64,000 nt of DNA from Chryseobacterium phocaeense (GTDB taxonomy: Bacteria > Bacteroidota > Bacteroidia > Flavobacteriales > Weeksellaceae), in NCBI RefSeq assembly GCF_900169075.1, contig NZ_LT827015.1, positions 1,488,001-1,552,000 on the forward strand, read 5' to 3'. The translations under genes were made by a program, and so were the position numbers. Shown here in pieces: positions 52,108-60,592 of the stretch. How positions within the stretch are numbered: the first letter of the stretch is position 1; every line of letters begins with the position of its first letter. The notes below the pieces were generated by a model. It did no database searches, was not told the origin of the DNA, and saw nothing but the letters and a program-made list of their open reading frames with translations.

Positions 52108-53670
52108 TTATTCCTTTAAAAACTGAGGGATCTTTCTCTGTGGATTTGCCTGTTCAAAGCTGTATGCCATGTTGATCAGTTTTCCTTCACTCCATTTTTC
52201 TGCAGAAAATAAAATCCCGACGGGAAGCCCGTCTATATAACCCATCGTCAGGGTAATGCTTGGGTATCCGGCAATGGCTGCAGCATCTGCGCTTCCGAAG
52301 GAATACTGATCCCCGTTTTTGAGATCTGTTTTCCAGGCTTGTGTTGTGGTAGGGGAAATAATAGCATCAAGACTGTATTTTTTCATCACGAAATCTATTC
52401 CTTTCTCACGGCTTCCTTCCCGGGCAATTTTTACGGCTTTTGCATAATCCGGTTCCTTTGTGCCTTTGCTCTTAGCGGCTAATTCAAGAAATTCCTGGCC
52501 AAAATACTGCAGTTCTTCTTTGTTATTTTTATTGAAAGTAATGAGTTCATCTATATTTTTTATGGGAGAGCTCGTACCTAATGATGAAAAATAAGTGTTT
52601 AAACCATCTTTAAATTCATCAATCATCAGTTCTAGTGATTTTTCATGTACTTCTGAGGAAAGTATCTCATTTGGTATTTCCACCATCACCGCTCCCTGGC
52701 TTTCCAGGACTTTTAAAGTCTTTAAAAACAGTTCGTCCACCTTTTTACTGACTCCTTTTGTCACTCCTTTTACATAGCCGAGTCTTTTACCTTTTAATCC
52801 TCCCGGATTCAGAAATTTTGTGTAATCCTTATGCAGAAACGGAGTATTTCCTATGGTTTTTTCATCATGGCTGTCTTCACCTGCCATTGTCCCGAGGCTG
52901 ATCGCAATGTCTTTTACAGTTTTGGCCATGGGACCTGCCGTATCCTGCGAACTTGAAATAGGAATAATTCCCTGCCTGGAAATCAGTCCCACCGTTGGTT
53001 TTAGTCCTACAATTCCGTTAATACTCGACGGGCAGACGATGGAACCGTTGGTTTCTGTTCCAATGGCTAAAATTCCCAGATTAGCTGAAATTGCTGCTCC
53101 TGAACCGGCACTGGAACCGCAGGTATTTCTGTTTAAAATGTAAGGATTTTTGGTGAGTCCGCCCAGTCCGCTCCAGCCGCTTGTAGATTTCATTCCACGG
53201 AAATTGGCCCATTCACTGAGGTTGGTTTTACCGATAATGACGGCACCGGCATCTCTTAATTTTTTCACCAGATAACTGTCATGTAGCGGGAAAGAATTTT
53301 TCAAGGCTAAGGAACCGGCTGTATTGGGCATTTTATCATGGGTATCTATATTATCTTTCAATAGAACAGGAATTCCAAAAAGAGGTAGATTCTTCATTTT
53401 TGGACTGAGATGGTCCAGAGAATCTGCAATTTTAATAGCATCCGGATTGATAGTAATGATTGAATTAAGCTTTACCCCGTTTTTGTCAATATCATTGATC
53501 CGTTTGAGGTAGGCTTCCACCACTTCTTTTACACTCGCTTTATTGCTTTTGTAAAGACTTTGGATCTTTTCAATATCATATTCCAGATACTTGAACTGAG
53601 CATCTGAGGTATTCTGTGCCTTTCCCAAAACAGCAGCGAAAAATGCTGCCAGAAAAATACTTTTTTTCAT
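52108..53670 (-). CDS. secreted amidase (amidase signature family)
   Basis: 520 residues from ATG 53670 (an ATG six codons upstream hides the signal peptide KKSIFLAAFFAAVLGKAQ). The Ser-cisSer-Lys triad is seen: Lys in PVLLKDNIDT, cis-Ser in GSSAGSGAAIS, and nucleophile Ser within ETNGSIVCPSS. GLKPTVGLISRQGIIPIS and SQDTAGPMA follow as usual. Being secreted sets it apart from the GatA subunit of the tRNA amidotransferase. The substrate is unknown; family members act on amides of peptides, aryl groups or drugs. Confidence 0.92.
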   Translation of the reverse strand: MKKSIFLAAFFAAVLGKAQNTSDAQFKYLEYDIEKIQSLYKSNKASVKEVVEAYLKRINDIDKNGVKLNSIITINPDAIKIADSLDHLSPKMKNLPLFGIPVLLKDNIDTHDKMPNTAGSLALKNSFPLHDSYLVKKLRDAGAVIIGKTNLSEWANFRGMKSTSGWSGLGGLTKNPYILNRNTCGSSAGSGAAISANLGILAIGTETNGSIVCPSSINGIVGLKPTVGLISRQGIIPISSSQDTAGPMAKTVKDIAISLGTMAGEDSHDEKTIGNTPFLHKDYTKFLNPGGLKGKRLGYVKGVTKGVSKKVDELFLKTLKVLESQGAVMVEIPNEILSSEVHEKSLELMIDEFKDGLNTYFSSLGTSSPIKNIDELITFNKNNKEELQYFGQEFLELAAKSKGTKEPDYAKAVKIAREGSREKGIDFVMKKYSLDAIISPTTTQAWKTDLKNGDQYSFGSADAAAIAGYPSITLTMGYIDGLPVGILFSAEKWSEGKLINMAYSFEQANPQRKIPQFLKE

Positions 53671-53784
53671 GAAGGGTATTTCTTTCAAATATAAGTATTT
53701 ATCGTCATGGAGTATAGGCTATTCGGAATAAGTTCCGGATTTGCTGTCCAGAATTACACAGTGGCATTTATAATGGGGTATTCA

Positions 53785-53822
53785 AAAGAAAAGGTGCAGA
53801 AAAATCAATTTCAGCACCTTTG
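53785..53822 (-). terminator. terminator of the nicotinamidase gene
   Basis: On the minus strand AAAGGTGC and GCACCTTTT with inner pairing GAAA/TTTC, followed by CTTTT; about 100 bases after the stop codon. Confidence 0.75.
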
Positions 53823-53875
53823 TTATATTAATTTTAGGAATGTAAGTTGAAGAGCAAAGCTTTTTCCAGGCTGTA

Positions 53876-53920
53876 CAACTCATCACTTATAATTCATAAC
53901 TCATAACTCATCACTCAAAA
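53876..53920. repeat. degenerate short repeats behind the nicotinamidase gene
   Basis: Units such as ACTCATCACT, TTCATAACTC and ATAACTCATC follow one another. A similar run in the other orientation is seen at 51925-51955 (GAGTGATGGGTTATC). Confidence 0.5.
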
Positions 53921-53922
53921 AA

Positions 53923-54528
53923 CTATCCAAGAACCGTAACTCCTTTCTGAATCATTTCATAAATAGCATCCCGGCCGTTATCTGGTTTTACGTTAACCGC
54001 TTTTGTTCCGTTGAAGTGAAGACATGTGATGTAGCCGTTGGCAACGGCATCCAGGCAGGTGAATTTCACGCAATAGTCCATGGCAAGGCCTACAATTTCC
54101 ACGAGCTGGATCTCATGATATTTCAGGAAATCATCCAGTCCGGTTTTCATAAAATGGTTATTGTCCTGGAATCCGCTGTAGCTGTCAATTTCCGTATTTT
54201 TTCCTTTTTGAATGATATGGGTTACTTTATCCCTGTTCAGATCCTTATGGAATTCTGCCCCGAATGTTCCCTGCACACAGTGATCCGGCCACATAAACTG
54301 TGGGATTCCATTCAGGATAATGCTTTCGCCAACTTTTCTGTCATTGTTGCTGGCAAAGCTTTTATGATTGGCAGGGTGCCAGTCCTGGGTAAGTACAATC
54401 TGGTCGTACTCATTTTCCTCCATTAAAAGATTGATATAGGGAATTACTTCATTGGCTTCAGGAACTGCCAGGGCGCCGCCTTCACAGAAATCATTCTGTA
54501 CATCTACGATGATTAACGCTTTTTTCAT
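53923..54528 (-). CDS. pncA: nicotinamidase
   Basis: Hydrolyses nicotinamide to nicotinate for NAD salvage. 201 residues from ATG 54528; the open frame reaches 22 codons further up but only this start places the catalytic Asp (VDVQNDFCEGGAL, D9) properly. LTQDWHPANHKSF and WPDHCVQGT hold the metal-binding Asp and His residues, and VGLAMDYCVKFTCLDA has the nucleophile Cys. Cytoplasmic, monocistronic. Array 2 starts just upstream. Confidence 0.95.
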   Translation of the reverse strand: MKKALIIVDVQNDFCEGGALAVPEANEVIPYINLLMEENEYDQIVLTQDWHPANHKSFASNNDRKVGESIILNGIPQFMWPDHCVQGTFGAEFHKDLNRDKVTHIIQKGKNTEIDSYSGFQDNNHFMKTGLDDFLKYHEIQLVEIVGLAMDYCVKFTCLDAVANGYITCLHFNGTKAVNVKPDNGRDAIYEMIQKGVTVLG

Positions 54529-54620
54529 ATTTAGATTTCTCGAATTTTGGATAAATGTACTCAAAAAACTGTCCAAAACTGAATTATCGGACAAATCGGC
54601 AAAATAAATTTTTAAAAAAA

Positions 54621-55645
54621 ACTTAAGTGTACTCCTTTGCAGGATAAATTAACCTTAAATCAATTAAAGTGATAAAAACTTTTGTGACTTTTGTGGTTCA
54701 TAATTTTACCCTCAAGTGAAGTTCAAGCTCTATATTCTAAAAACTTAAATGAATCTTTCGAGTTCAATTTTTATCTCACGCAGATCAAACAGATCGAGCA
54801 GATTTTTTAGAATAAAGAATAAAAATCGGAGATTGTTAAAAAACTTAAGTGTACTCCTTTGCGGGATGAATTAACCTTAAATAAGCTAAAGTGTTAAAGA
54901 CTTTGTGACTTTTGTGGTTCATAATTTTACCTTCAAGTGAAGTTCAAGCTTACTATTCTAAAAACTTAAATGAATCTTTCGAGTTCAATTTTTATCTCTC
55001 GCAGATCAAACAGATAGAGCGGATTTTTCAGGATAAAGAATAAAAATCGGAGATTTTTAAAAAACTTAGGTGTACTTCTATGCAGGATGAATTAACCTTA
55101 AATAAAACTAAAGTGTTAAAGACTTTGTGACTTTTGTGGTTGATAATTTTACCCTCAAGTGAAGTTCAAGCTTACTATTCTAAAAACTTAAATGAATCTT
55201 TCGAGTTCAATTTTTATCTCACGCAGATCAAACAGATAGAGCGGATTTTTCACGATAAAGAATAAAAATCGGAGATTTTTAAAAAACTTAAGTGTACTCC
55301 TTTGCAGGATGAATTAACTTTAAATAAAACTAAAGTGTTAAAGACTTTTGTGACTTTTGTGGTTGATAATTTTACTCTCAAATGAAGTTCAAGCTTACTA
55401 TTCTAAAAACTTAAATGAATCTTTCGAGTTCAATTTTATCTCTCGCAAATCAAACAGATAGAGCGTATTTTTCACGATAAAGAATAAAAATCGGAGATTT
55501 TTAAAAAACTTAAATGCACTTCTATGCAAGATGAATTAACTTTAAATAAAACTAAAGTGTTAAAGACTTTTGTGACTTTTGTGGTTGATAATTTTACTCT
55601 CAAGTGAAGTTCAAACTTAATATTCATGAAAACTTAAATTAGAAA
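54621..55645. repeat. tandem repeat array 2 (222 bp units)
   Basis: Units begin ACTTAAGTGTACTCCTTTGC at 54621, 54843, 55064, 55286 and 55508: periods 222, 221, 222 and 222. The last is cut short at about 55645. Each contains ACTTTTGTGGTT and CTCACGCAGATCAAACAGAT-like parts, both recalling array 1 read on the opposite strand. Copies are nearly identical, so recent or ongoing homogenisation is likely. No protein or known RNA is recognised. Confidence 0.92.
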
Positions 55646-55731
55646 TATAGATAAAGCCATAAAAAAGTCTCTTATGCCTTTGTGTTTGAAAAAAGAAAAT
55701 AGCTATGGCCATAAACCAGCATTCAATAGCT

Positions 55732-55739
55732 TATCTTTG
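55732..55739 (+). promoter_or_regulatory. -7 promoter box of the DEAD-box helicase gene
   Basis: TATCTTTG, 17 bases before the ATG at 55757. Confidence 0.55.
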
Positions 55740-55756
55740 CAGGAAATAAGTAGTTT

Positions 55757-56899
55757 ATGTCATTTGAATCGTTAGGATTATCACACAATATCATTCGTTC
55801 TGTCAACAAATTGGGATATCTGAAGCCGTTTCCCATCCAGGAGCAGGCAGTCCCTGTTATTCTGGAGGGCAAGGACCTCATGGGGATTGCAAAGACAGGT
55901 TCCGGAAAAACAGCCTGTTTTGTAATGCCTGTTTTAGAAAAGCTTCAAAATGCGGATGTAAAAAAAGACAGGAATGTTCAGGTTTTAATTTTGGTTCCTA
56001 CGCGTGAATTAGCCATTCAGATTGATGAAGTGTTCAGGGCTTTTACGGATAATCTGAAACGTGAGATCCGTACCATGGCGGTATATGGTGGTGTTTCTAT
56101 CAATCCCCAGATGAAAGGAATGTTTGGGGTGGAAGTTCTTATTGCCACACCGGGCCGTTTACTGGACCTGATTGAGCATAACGCAGTTAGTATTTCAGGA
56201 ATCCGGCAGTTAATCATTGATGAGGCGGACAAAATGTTCCAGCTCGGTTTTGAGGAGGAGATGAATAAACTTTTCGGGTTAATGCCGGTGATGAAGCAGA
56301 CCATACTGTTTTCTGCGACTTTAAATGACAAGGTTGCTGAAATGAAGGAAAGGCTATCCATTAATCCTGTAATGATCGAAATCAAAAAAGAAGAAGTTGA
56401 GATTGATCATATTGAACAGCTGGCATACCATGTAGCGCCTGAAAATAAAGGTCCTTTTTTGCGTTATTTAATTAAAGAAAAGAAGGTTGAAAAAGCGTTG
56501 ATTTTTGTTTCGTCTACCAAATCGGCAGATAATTTAGTTGAAAAACTGAAAAAGAATAAAATAAGGGCGGTTGCGATCCACAGCCAGAAGTCGCAGGGTG
56601 CCCGTAGGAATAACCTGGAGGAATTTAAAGTAAATGGCGCTCAGATCCTGGTTGCTACAGATTTGATTGGTCGTGGAATCCACATCGATTCTTTACCGTG
56701 CGTGATCAATTATGAATTACCGCGTTCACCTCTGGATTATATTCACAGGATCGGAAGAACAGGCCGGGCCAATGAAAAGGGTACTGCCATCAGTATTCTT
56801 ACGGATGCTGAGCTTCAGCATTTCAGGGTTATTCAAAAGAAAATGGGGAAGAAGGTGACCTTGCAGAGAATCGAAGGCATTGACCTTCATGGATATTAA
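55757..56899 (+). CDS. DEAD-box RNA helicase
   Basis: 380 residues, just the two RecA domains with no long C-terminal tail. Q motif (GYLKPFPIQEQAVPVIL), Walker A KTGSGKT, PTRELAIQ, TPGRLLDL, the DEAD box IIDEADKMF, SAT (FSATLND) in the first domain; LIFVSSTKSADNLV, ATDLIGRGI and HRIGRTGRA in the second. Unwinds RNA at the cost of ATP in ribosome assembly or cold adaptation; the client RNA is unknown. Monocistronic next to the repeat array. Confidence 0.95.
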   Translation: MSFESLGLSHNIIRSVNKLGYLKPFPIQEQAVPVILEGKDLMGIAKTGSGKTACFVMPVLEKLQNADVKKDRNVQVLILVPTRELAIQIDEVFRAFTDNLKREIRTMAVYGGVSINPQMKGMFGVEVLIATPGRLLDLIEHNAVSISGIRQLIIDEADKMFQLGFEEEMNKLFGLMPVMKQTILFSATLNDKVAEMKERLSINPVMIEIKKEEVEIDHIEQLAYHVAPENKGPFLRYLIKEKKVEKALIFVSSTKSADNLVEKLKKNKIRAVAIHSQKSQGARRNNLEEFKVNGAQILVATDLIGRGIHIDSLPCVINYELPRSPLDYIHRIGRTGRANEKGTAISILTDAELQHFRVIQKKMGKKVTLQRIEGIDLHGY

Positions 56900-57122
56900 A
56901 CCATTTAAAATACAGAACTTCAGTCTTAGCGGATTGGAGTTTTTTTATAAAGAAATATACTCAGCAGATAAAATTTGAATGACGCAAAACTTTTTATTGA
57001 CTTGTTGCTTTTCTTGTAGTAATTTTAGGGAAATTTAAAAACATTGAAAACTACGGCCTTCAGGCTTTTAACAGAAGATAGGGAGGCTGGATGTATTAAA
57101 ATAATTAATCAAGACATTAAAA

Positions 57123-57659
57123 ATGGATAATTTAGAGCAAAAGAGATTTCCGATCGGCCGGTTCGAGGAACCCGAAAAAATCTGTGATATCACGCTGGAT
57201 AAGCATATCAAGGTCATCAAAAATTTTCCCGGAAAACTGAGAGATCTTATTGAAAGCTTTACAGATGACCAGCTGGATACTCCATATCGGGAGGGCGGAT
57301 GGACGGTAAGGCAGCTTGTAAATCATATTGCCGACAGCCATATCAATAGTTTTATCCGTTTTAAACTGGCACTTACAGAAGATAATCCGGTGATCAAGCC
57401 CTATGATGAAGCCAAATGGGCGGAACTTCAAGACAGTCTTAATATGCCGGTAAAACCCGCCATGCGAATGATCAAAGGAACACACCAGAGATGGACGGTC
57501 CTTCTAAATACCCTTACCAATAAACAGTTTGAAAGAACTTTCCGCCATCCTGAACAGAACAAAGATTATAATCTCAGACATTATCTTGCCTTTTACGTAT
57601 GGCACTGTGACCATCATTATGCTCACATTGAAAATCTGAAGAAAGAAAAAGGGTGGTAA
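57123..57659 (+). CDS. YfiT-like DinB-family bacillithiol transferase
   Basis: 178 residues, four-helix DinB fold. RFPIGRFEEPEKICD at the N-terminus, WTVRQLVNHIADSHINSFIR and HYLAFYVWHCDHHYAHI with the metal-binding histidines match the YfiT/BstA group, which attaches bacillithiol to electrophiles or acts as a metal-dependent hydrolase. First gene of an overlapping run with DUF1569, ytxJ and a Crp-like regulator. Confidence 0.9.
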   Translation: MDNLEQKRFPIGRFEEPEKICDITLDKHIKVIKNFPGKLRDLIESFTDDQLDTPYREGGWTVRQLVNHIADSHINSFIRFKLALTEDNPVIKPYDEAKWAELQDSLNMPVKPAMRMIKGTHQRWTVLLNTLTNKQFERTFRHPEQNKDYNLRHYLAFYVWHCDHHYAHIENLKKEKGW

Positions 57660-58114
57660 GAAAAAGTCTGCACAATCCGGCTGATTTTGAAGAGATCATT
57701 CAAAGGATTTCACAGCTCACCAGAGGTTCTTCCGGAAGATGGGGTAAAATGAATGCTTCACAGATGCTAACCCACTGTGACCTTGTTCTTCAGGTAGCTT
57801 TGGGTAAAGTTGAACTTCCCGAAATTAATATCCTTTTTAAAACAATAGGAAAGGTTACCAAAAGAGAGATGCAGATTTTTAACAACGGAATTCCCCGAAA
57901 TATGCCGACTTTTCAAAAACTAATTGCTAATTTTGAATGTGATTTTGATGAATCAAAAACCAATCTGCTGGATACCCTGATGGAATTCCGGACCGTATCT
58001 GAAAATAAAGATCTTCCGCGAAGCCACAGGCTATTTGGTAATATGACTGAAAAAGACTGGGGATTTTTAGAATATAAACATCTTGATCATCATTTAAAAC
58101 AATTTAATGTATGA
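57653..58114 (+). CDS. DUF1569 (DinB-like) protein
   Basis: 153 residues; starts on GTG 57653, overlapping the end of the yfiT gene by seven bases. RWGKMNASQMLTHCDLVLQVALGK, PRNMPTFQKLIANFE and the closing YKHLDHHLKQFN, with its histidines, match DUF1569, a branch of the DinB clan. No activity is proven for the family; its place suggests a part in the same thiol chemistry. Confidence 0.85.
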   Translation: MVRKSLHNPADFEEIIQRISQLTRGSSGRWGKMNASQMLTHCDLVLQVALGKVELPEINILFKTIGKVTKREMQIFNNGIPRNMPTFQKLIANFECDFDESKTNLLDTLMEFRTVSENKDLPRSHRLFGNMTEKDWGFLEYKHLDHHLKQFNV

Positions 58115-58488
58115 GTTTTTTTGATAAAATTTTTGGCGGAAAAAACAATAACCCTGAACGTAAATCTTTCTGGAAAAACATAGAATCCGAGGAAGATCTT
58201 AATAAAGCGATAGAAAGTTCTTATCAACACAGAATAGCTATTTTCAAACATTCAACGCGATGCTTCATCAGCAAGACAGTATTGAATAATTTTGAAAAAG
58301 AGATAGATAATTTAGATGAGAAAATGGATTTATATTACTTAGATTTGCTGGAACATAGACCTATTTCAAATAAAATATCTGAAGATCTTGGAATCCGGCA
58401 TGAGAGCCCGCAACTGATCATTATCGAAGATGGAAGGGTCATTAACAGCGCTTCGCATGAAGATATATCCATAAGCCACATCAAATAA
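58111..58488 (+). CDS. ytxJ: YtxJ-like monothiol bacilliredoxin
   Basis: 125 residues, thioredoxin-like. IAIFKHSTRCFISKTVL has the single active Cys C51; LDLLEHRPISNKISEDLGIRHESPQLI carries the cis-Pro. YtxJ-type proteins reduce bacillithiol mixed disulfides. It overlaps DUF1569 by four bases and touches the following regulator by one base (TAATG). Confidence 0.9.
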   Translation: MSFFDKIFGGKNNNPERKSFWKNIESEEDLNKAIESSYQHRIAIFKHSTRCFISKTVLNNFEKEIDNLDEKMDLYYLDLLEHRPISNKISEDLGIRHESPQLIIIEDGRVINSASHEDISISHIK

Positions 58489-59081
58489 TGAAGAATATAA
58501 ATGTTTATTTAGCTAAAGTATTAAATGTTCCCATAGAAAAAGTGAACATGTGCAGCCTGCACTATGAAGTAAAGAAAATTCCTAAAAACCAGTTTCTTTT
58601 ACAGTATGGTGAAATCTGCAGGCATATATTCTTTGTGGAAAAAGGATTGCTGAAGATGTATTCTATTGACAAGAACGGAAAAGAACACATTATACAGTTT
58701 GCCCCTGAAAGCTGGCTGATCTCTGACCGAAGCAGTCTTTATTTTAACGAAAAATCCATTTACTATATAGAAGCGGTGGAAGATACGGAAGTCCTGTTTC
58801 TTCACCCTGATTTCTTTAACAAGCTGGTAGAGCAGTTTCCCAACAGTATTGAAAGAAGTGACTTCCTGCTACAAAAGCACATCAGAAGCCTGCAGAACAG
58901 GATTAATTCTCTTTTGGGCGAAACAGCAGAAGAACGGTATATGAAGTTCATTAAAATGTACCCGGATCTGCTTCTCCGTGTTCCACAGTGGATGATTGCT
59001 TCTTATCTGGGCATTACCCCTGAAAGTTTAAGCAGGGTAAGAAAAGAACTCGCAAGGAAAAATTTCGTTCCGGACAGATAA
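58488..59081 (+). CDS. Crp/Fnr-family transcription regulator, tied to the bacillithiol genes
   Basis: 197 residues. Cyclic-nucleotide-binding-like beta-roll (about 25-130: YGEICRHIFFVEKGLLKMYS, HIIQFAPESWLISDR), dimer helix, then a helix-turn-helix (WMIASYLGITPESLSRVRKEL, about 163-188). The N-terminal Cys cluster of true FNR is absent. The ligand is unknown. Being translated as the last gene of the yfiT-DUF1569-ytxJ run, it may sense thiol or oxidant state; this is an inference. Confidence 0.88.
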   Translation: MKNINVYLAKVLNVPIEKVNMCSLHYEVKKIPKNQFLLQYGEICRHIFFVEKGLLKMYSIDKNGKEHIIQFAPESWLISDRSSLYFNEKSIYYIEAVEDTEVLFLHPDFFNKLVEQFPNSIERSDFLLQKHIRSLQNRINSLLGETAEERYMKFIKMYPDLLLRVPQWMIASYLGITPESLSRVRKELARKNFVPDR

Positions 59082-59082
59082 A

Positions 59083-60495
59083 TCATATCTTTTTTGCAAG
59101 ATTTCCGAGCTGCTGAAGGCATAATTGCGTTTCATCCGTCCATGGAAGACCGATGCAGAGCCTCATGCAGTTTTCAAACTGGTCCTGCAGGGTAAACATC
59201 CTGCCGGGAGCAATACTGATGTTTTGCTTTATCGCGAGATCATATAATTCTGTGGTGCGGATCTTTTTATCAAATTCTACCCAAAGGGAAAGACCTCCCA
59301 GCGGCCGGCTGGTTTTGGTTCCTTCAGGAAAATAGTCTGCAATAACCTGTACGTAATTCTGATAGTTGCTCTGAAGCGCTTTCCGCATCTGCTGAAGGTG
59401 TTTCTCATATTTACCTGACTTCAGGAAATTGGCAACTGCTTCATTGACAATGGAGATAGACGATGTGGAATGCAAAAGTTTAAGCTTCATGATCTTATCT
59501 TTGTACTTGCCGGGAGCAATCCAGCCTACACGGTATCCGGGTGCCAGTGTTTTTGAAATAGAGCTGCAGTACAGGACATTTCCTTCCTTGTCAAAAGACT
59601 TACAGCACTTCGGGCGGCTGGAACCAAAATAAAGGTCACCGTACACATCATCCTCAATCAGGGGAATATTGTGTTCAGCAAGAAGTTTTACGATCTCTTT
59701 TTTATTTTCATCCGGCATACAGCTTCCCAAAGGCGAATTAAAATTTGGAATGAGCAGGCATAGATTGATCTGTGGAATTACTTTTCTCAATGCATCAATT
59801 TCGATTCCTGTTGTGGGATGGGTAGGAAGTTCAAGAACATTCAGGCCAAGACCGTTGGCCAGCTGTAAGATTCCAGGATAACAAGGGCTTTCAATGGCTA
59901 TGGTATCGCCGGGTTTTCCTAACGCCATAAGGCAAAAGGAGAGTGCATTCATTCCGCCATTGGTGGTTACCAGATCATTTTCACTGAGATTTCCGCCCCA
60001 TTGCAGGGATCGTACAGCAATCATTCTGCGTAATTTCAGATTGCCCTGAAGTTCTTCGTATTCCGTTCCGCCATCCCTTAATTCCCGGGTGGCATTAATG
60101 ATTTCCTTCTTTAATTTAGCCTGTGGCAGAAGATCTCCTGAAGGAATTCCGATAGAGAAAAAAGTAAGTCCTTTTTTACCCATATTTTCATAAACACGGC
60201 TGATCAGCTCGTCCGGCTCATCATTATTCGCAATCAGGGAAGGGCGGCTTACCTCAGGAAGAGGGAGTTTTACAGACATCAGTCTGCTGACAAAATAGCC
60301 TGACTGGGGTTTGGATTCTATCAGGGATAATGATTCCAGCTCAAGGAAAACCCGCTTGGCCGTATTCATGCTCACCTGATGTTCCTGACACATCATTCTT
60401 ACGGAAGGAAGCTTATCGCCAGCCTTCAGTACGCCATTTCTTATCTGTGAAGCAATCCCTTCCGCGATTTCTGTATAAATGAATTCTTTGCTCAT
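59083..60495 (-). CDS. MocR-type regulator (GntR HTH + aminotransferase domain)
   Basis: 470 residues. N-terminal GntR winged helix (about 5-75: IAEGIASQIRNGVLKAGDKL, SVRMMCQEHQVSMNTAKRVF) joined to a fold-type I aminotransferase domain with the PLP lysine in SSISKTLAPGYRVGW. Such regulators use PLP as ligand and often control amino acid or PLP genes. Its stop nearly touches that of the Crp gene. It faces an EamA transporter, a likely target, across a 97-base spacer with an 11-bp direct repeat. Confidence 0.92.
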   Translation of the reverse strand: MSKEFIYTEIAEGIASQIRNGVLKAGDKLPSVRMMCQEHQVSMNTAKRVFLELESLSLIESKPQSGYFVSRLMSVKLPLPEVSRPSLIANNDEPDELISRVYENMGKKGLTFFSIGIPSGDLLPQAKLKKEIINATRELRDGGTEYEELQGNLKLRRMIAVRSLQWGGNLSENDLVTTNGGMNALSFCLMALGKPGDTIAIESPCYPGILQLANGLGLNVLELPTHPTTGIEIDALRKVIPQINLCLLIPNFNSPLGSCMPDENKKEIVKLLAEHNIPLIEDDVYGDLYFGSSRPKCCKSFDKEGNVLYCSSISKTLAPGYRVGWIAPGKYKDKIMKLKLLHSTSSISIVNEAVANFLKSGKYEKHLQQMRKALQSNYQNYVQVIADYFPEGTKTSRPLGGLSLWVEFDKKIRTTELYDLAIKQNISIAPGRMFTLQDQFENCMRLCIGLPWTDETQLCLQQLGNLAKKI

Positions 60496-60503
60496 ATTCT
60501 TAA

Positions 60504-60544
60504 ACTGTGCTCATGTAAATATACAAAACTGAGACTGTGTTTAT
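60504..60544. promoter_or_regulatory. direct-repeat pair in the MocR/EamA spacer
   Basis: ACTGTGCTCAT (60504-60514) and ACTGTGTTTAT (60534-60544): nine of eleven bases agree, spaced 30 bases start to start. MocR proteins are known to bind separated direct repeats, so this is a candidate operator. Confidence 0.5.
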
Positions 60545-60558
60545 TCATTTAAGCGTTT

Positions 60559-60566
60559 TAATTTTG
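60559..60566 (+). promoter_or_regulatory. -7 promoter box of the EamA gene
   Basis: TAATTTTG, 26 bases before the ATG at 60593. Confidence 0.5.
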
Positions 60567-60592
60567 AATCATTAAAAAGAATAGTTAAAAAA

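Noticed and set aside
52108..53670. gatA, subunit of the Glu-tRNA(Gln) amidotransferase
   Set aside because: It has the amidase triad but also a signal peptide, which the cytoplasmic GatA would not have.
54621..55645. Array 2 as a CRISPR or a coding repeat
   Set aside because: Whole 222-base units repeat, without unique spacers; all frames have stops although 222 is divisible by three.
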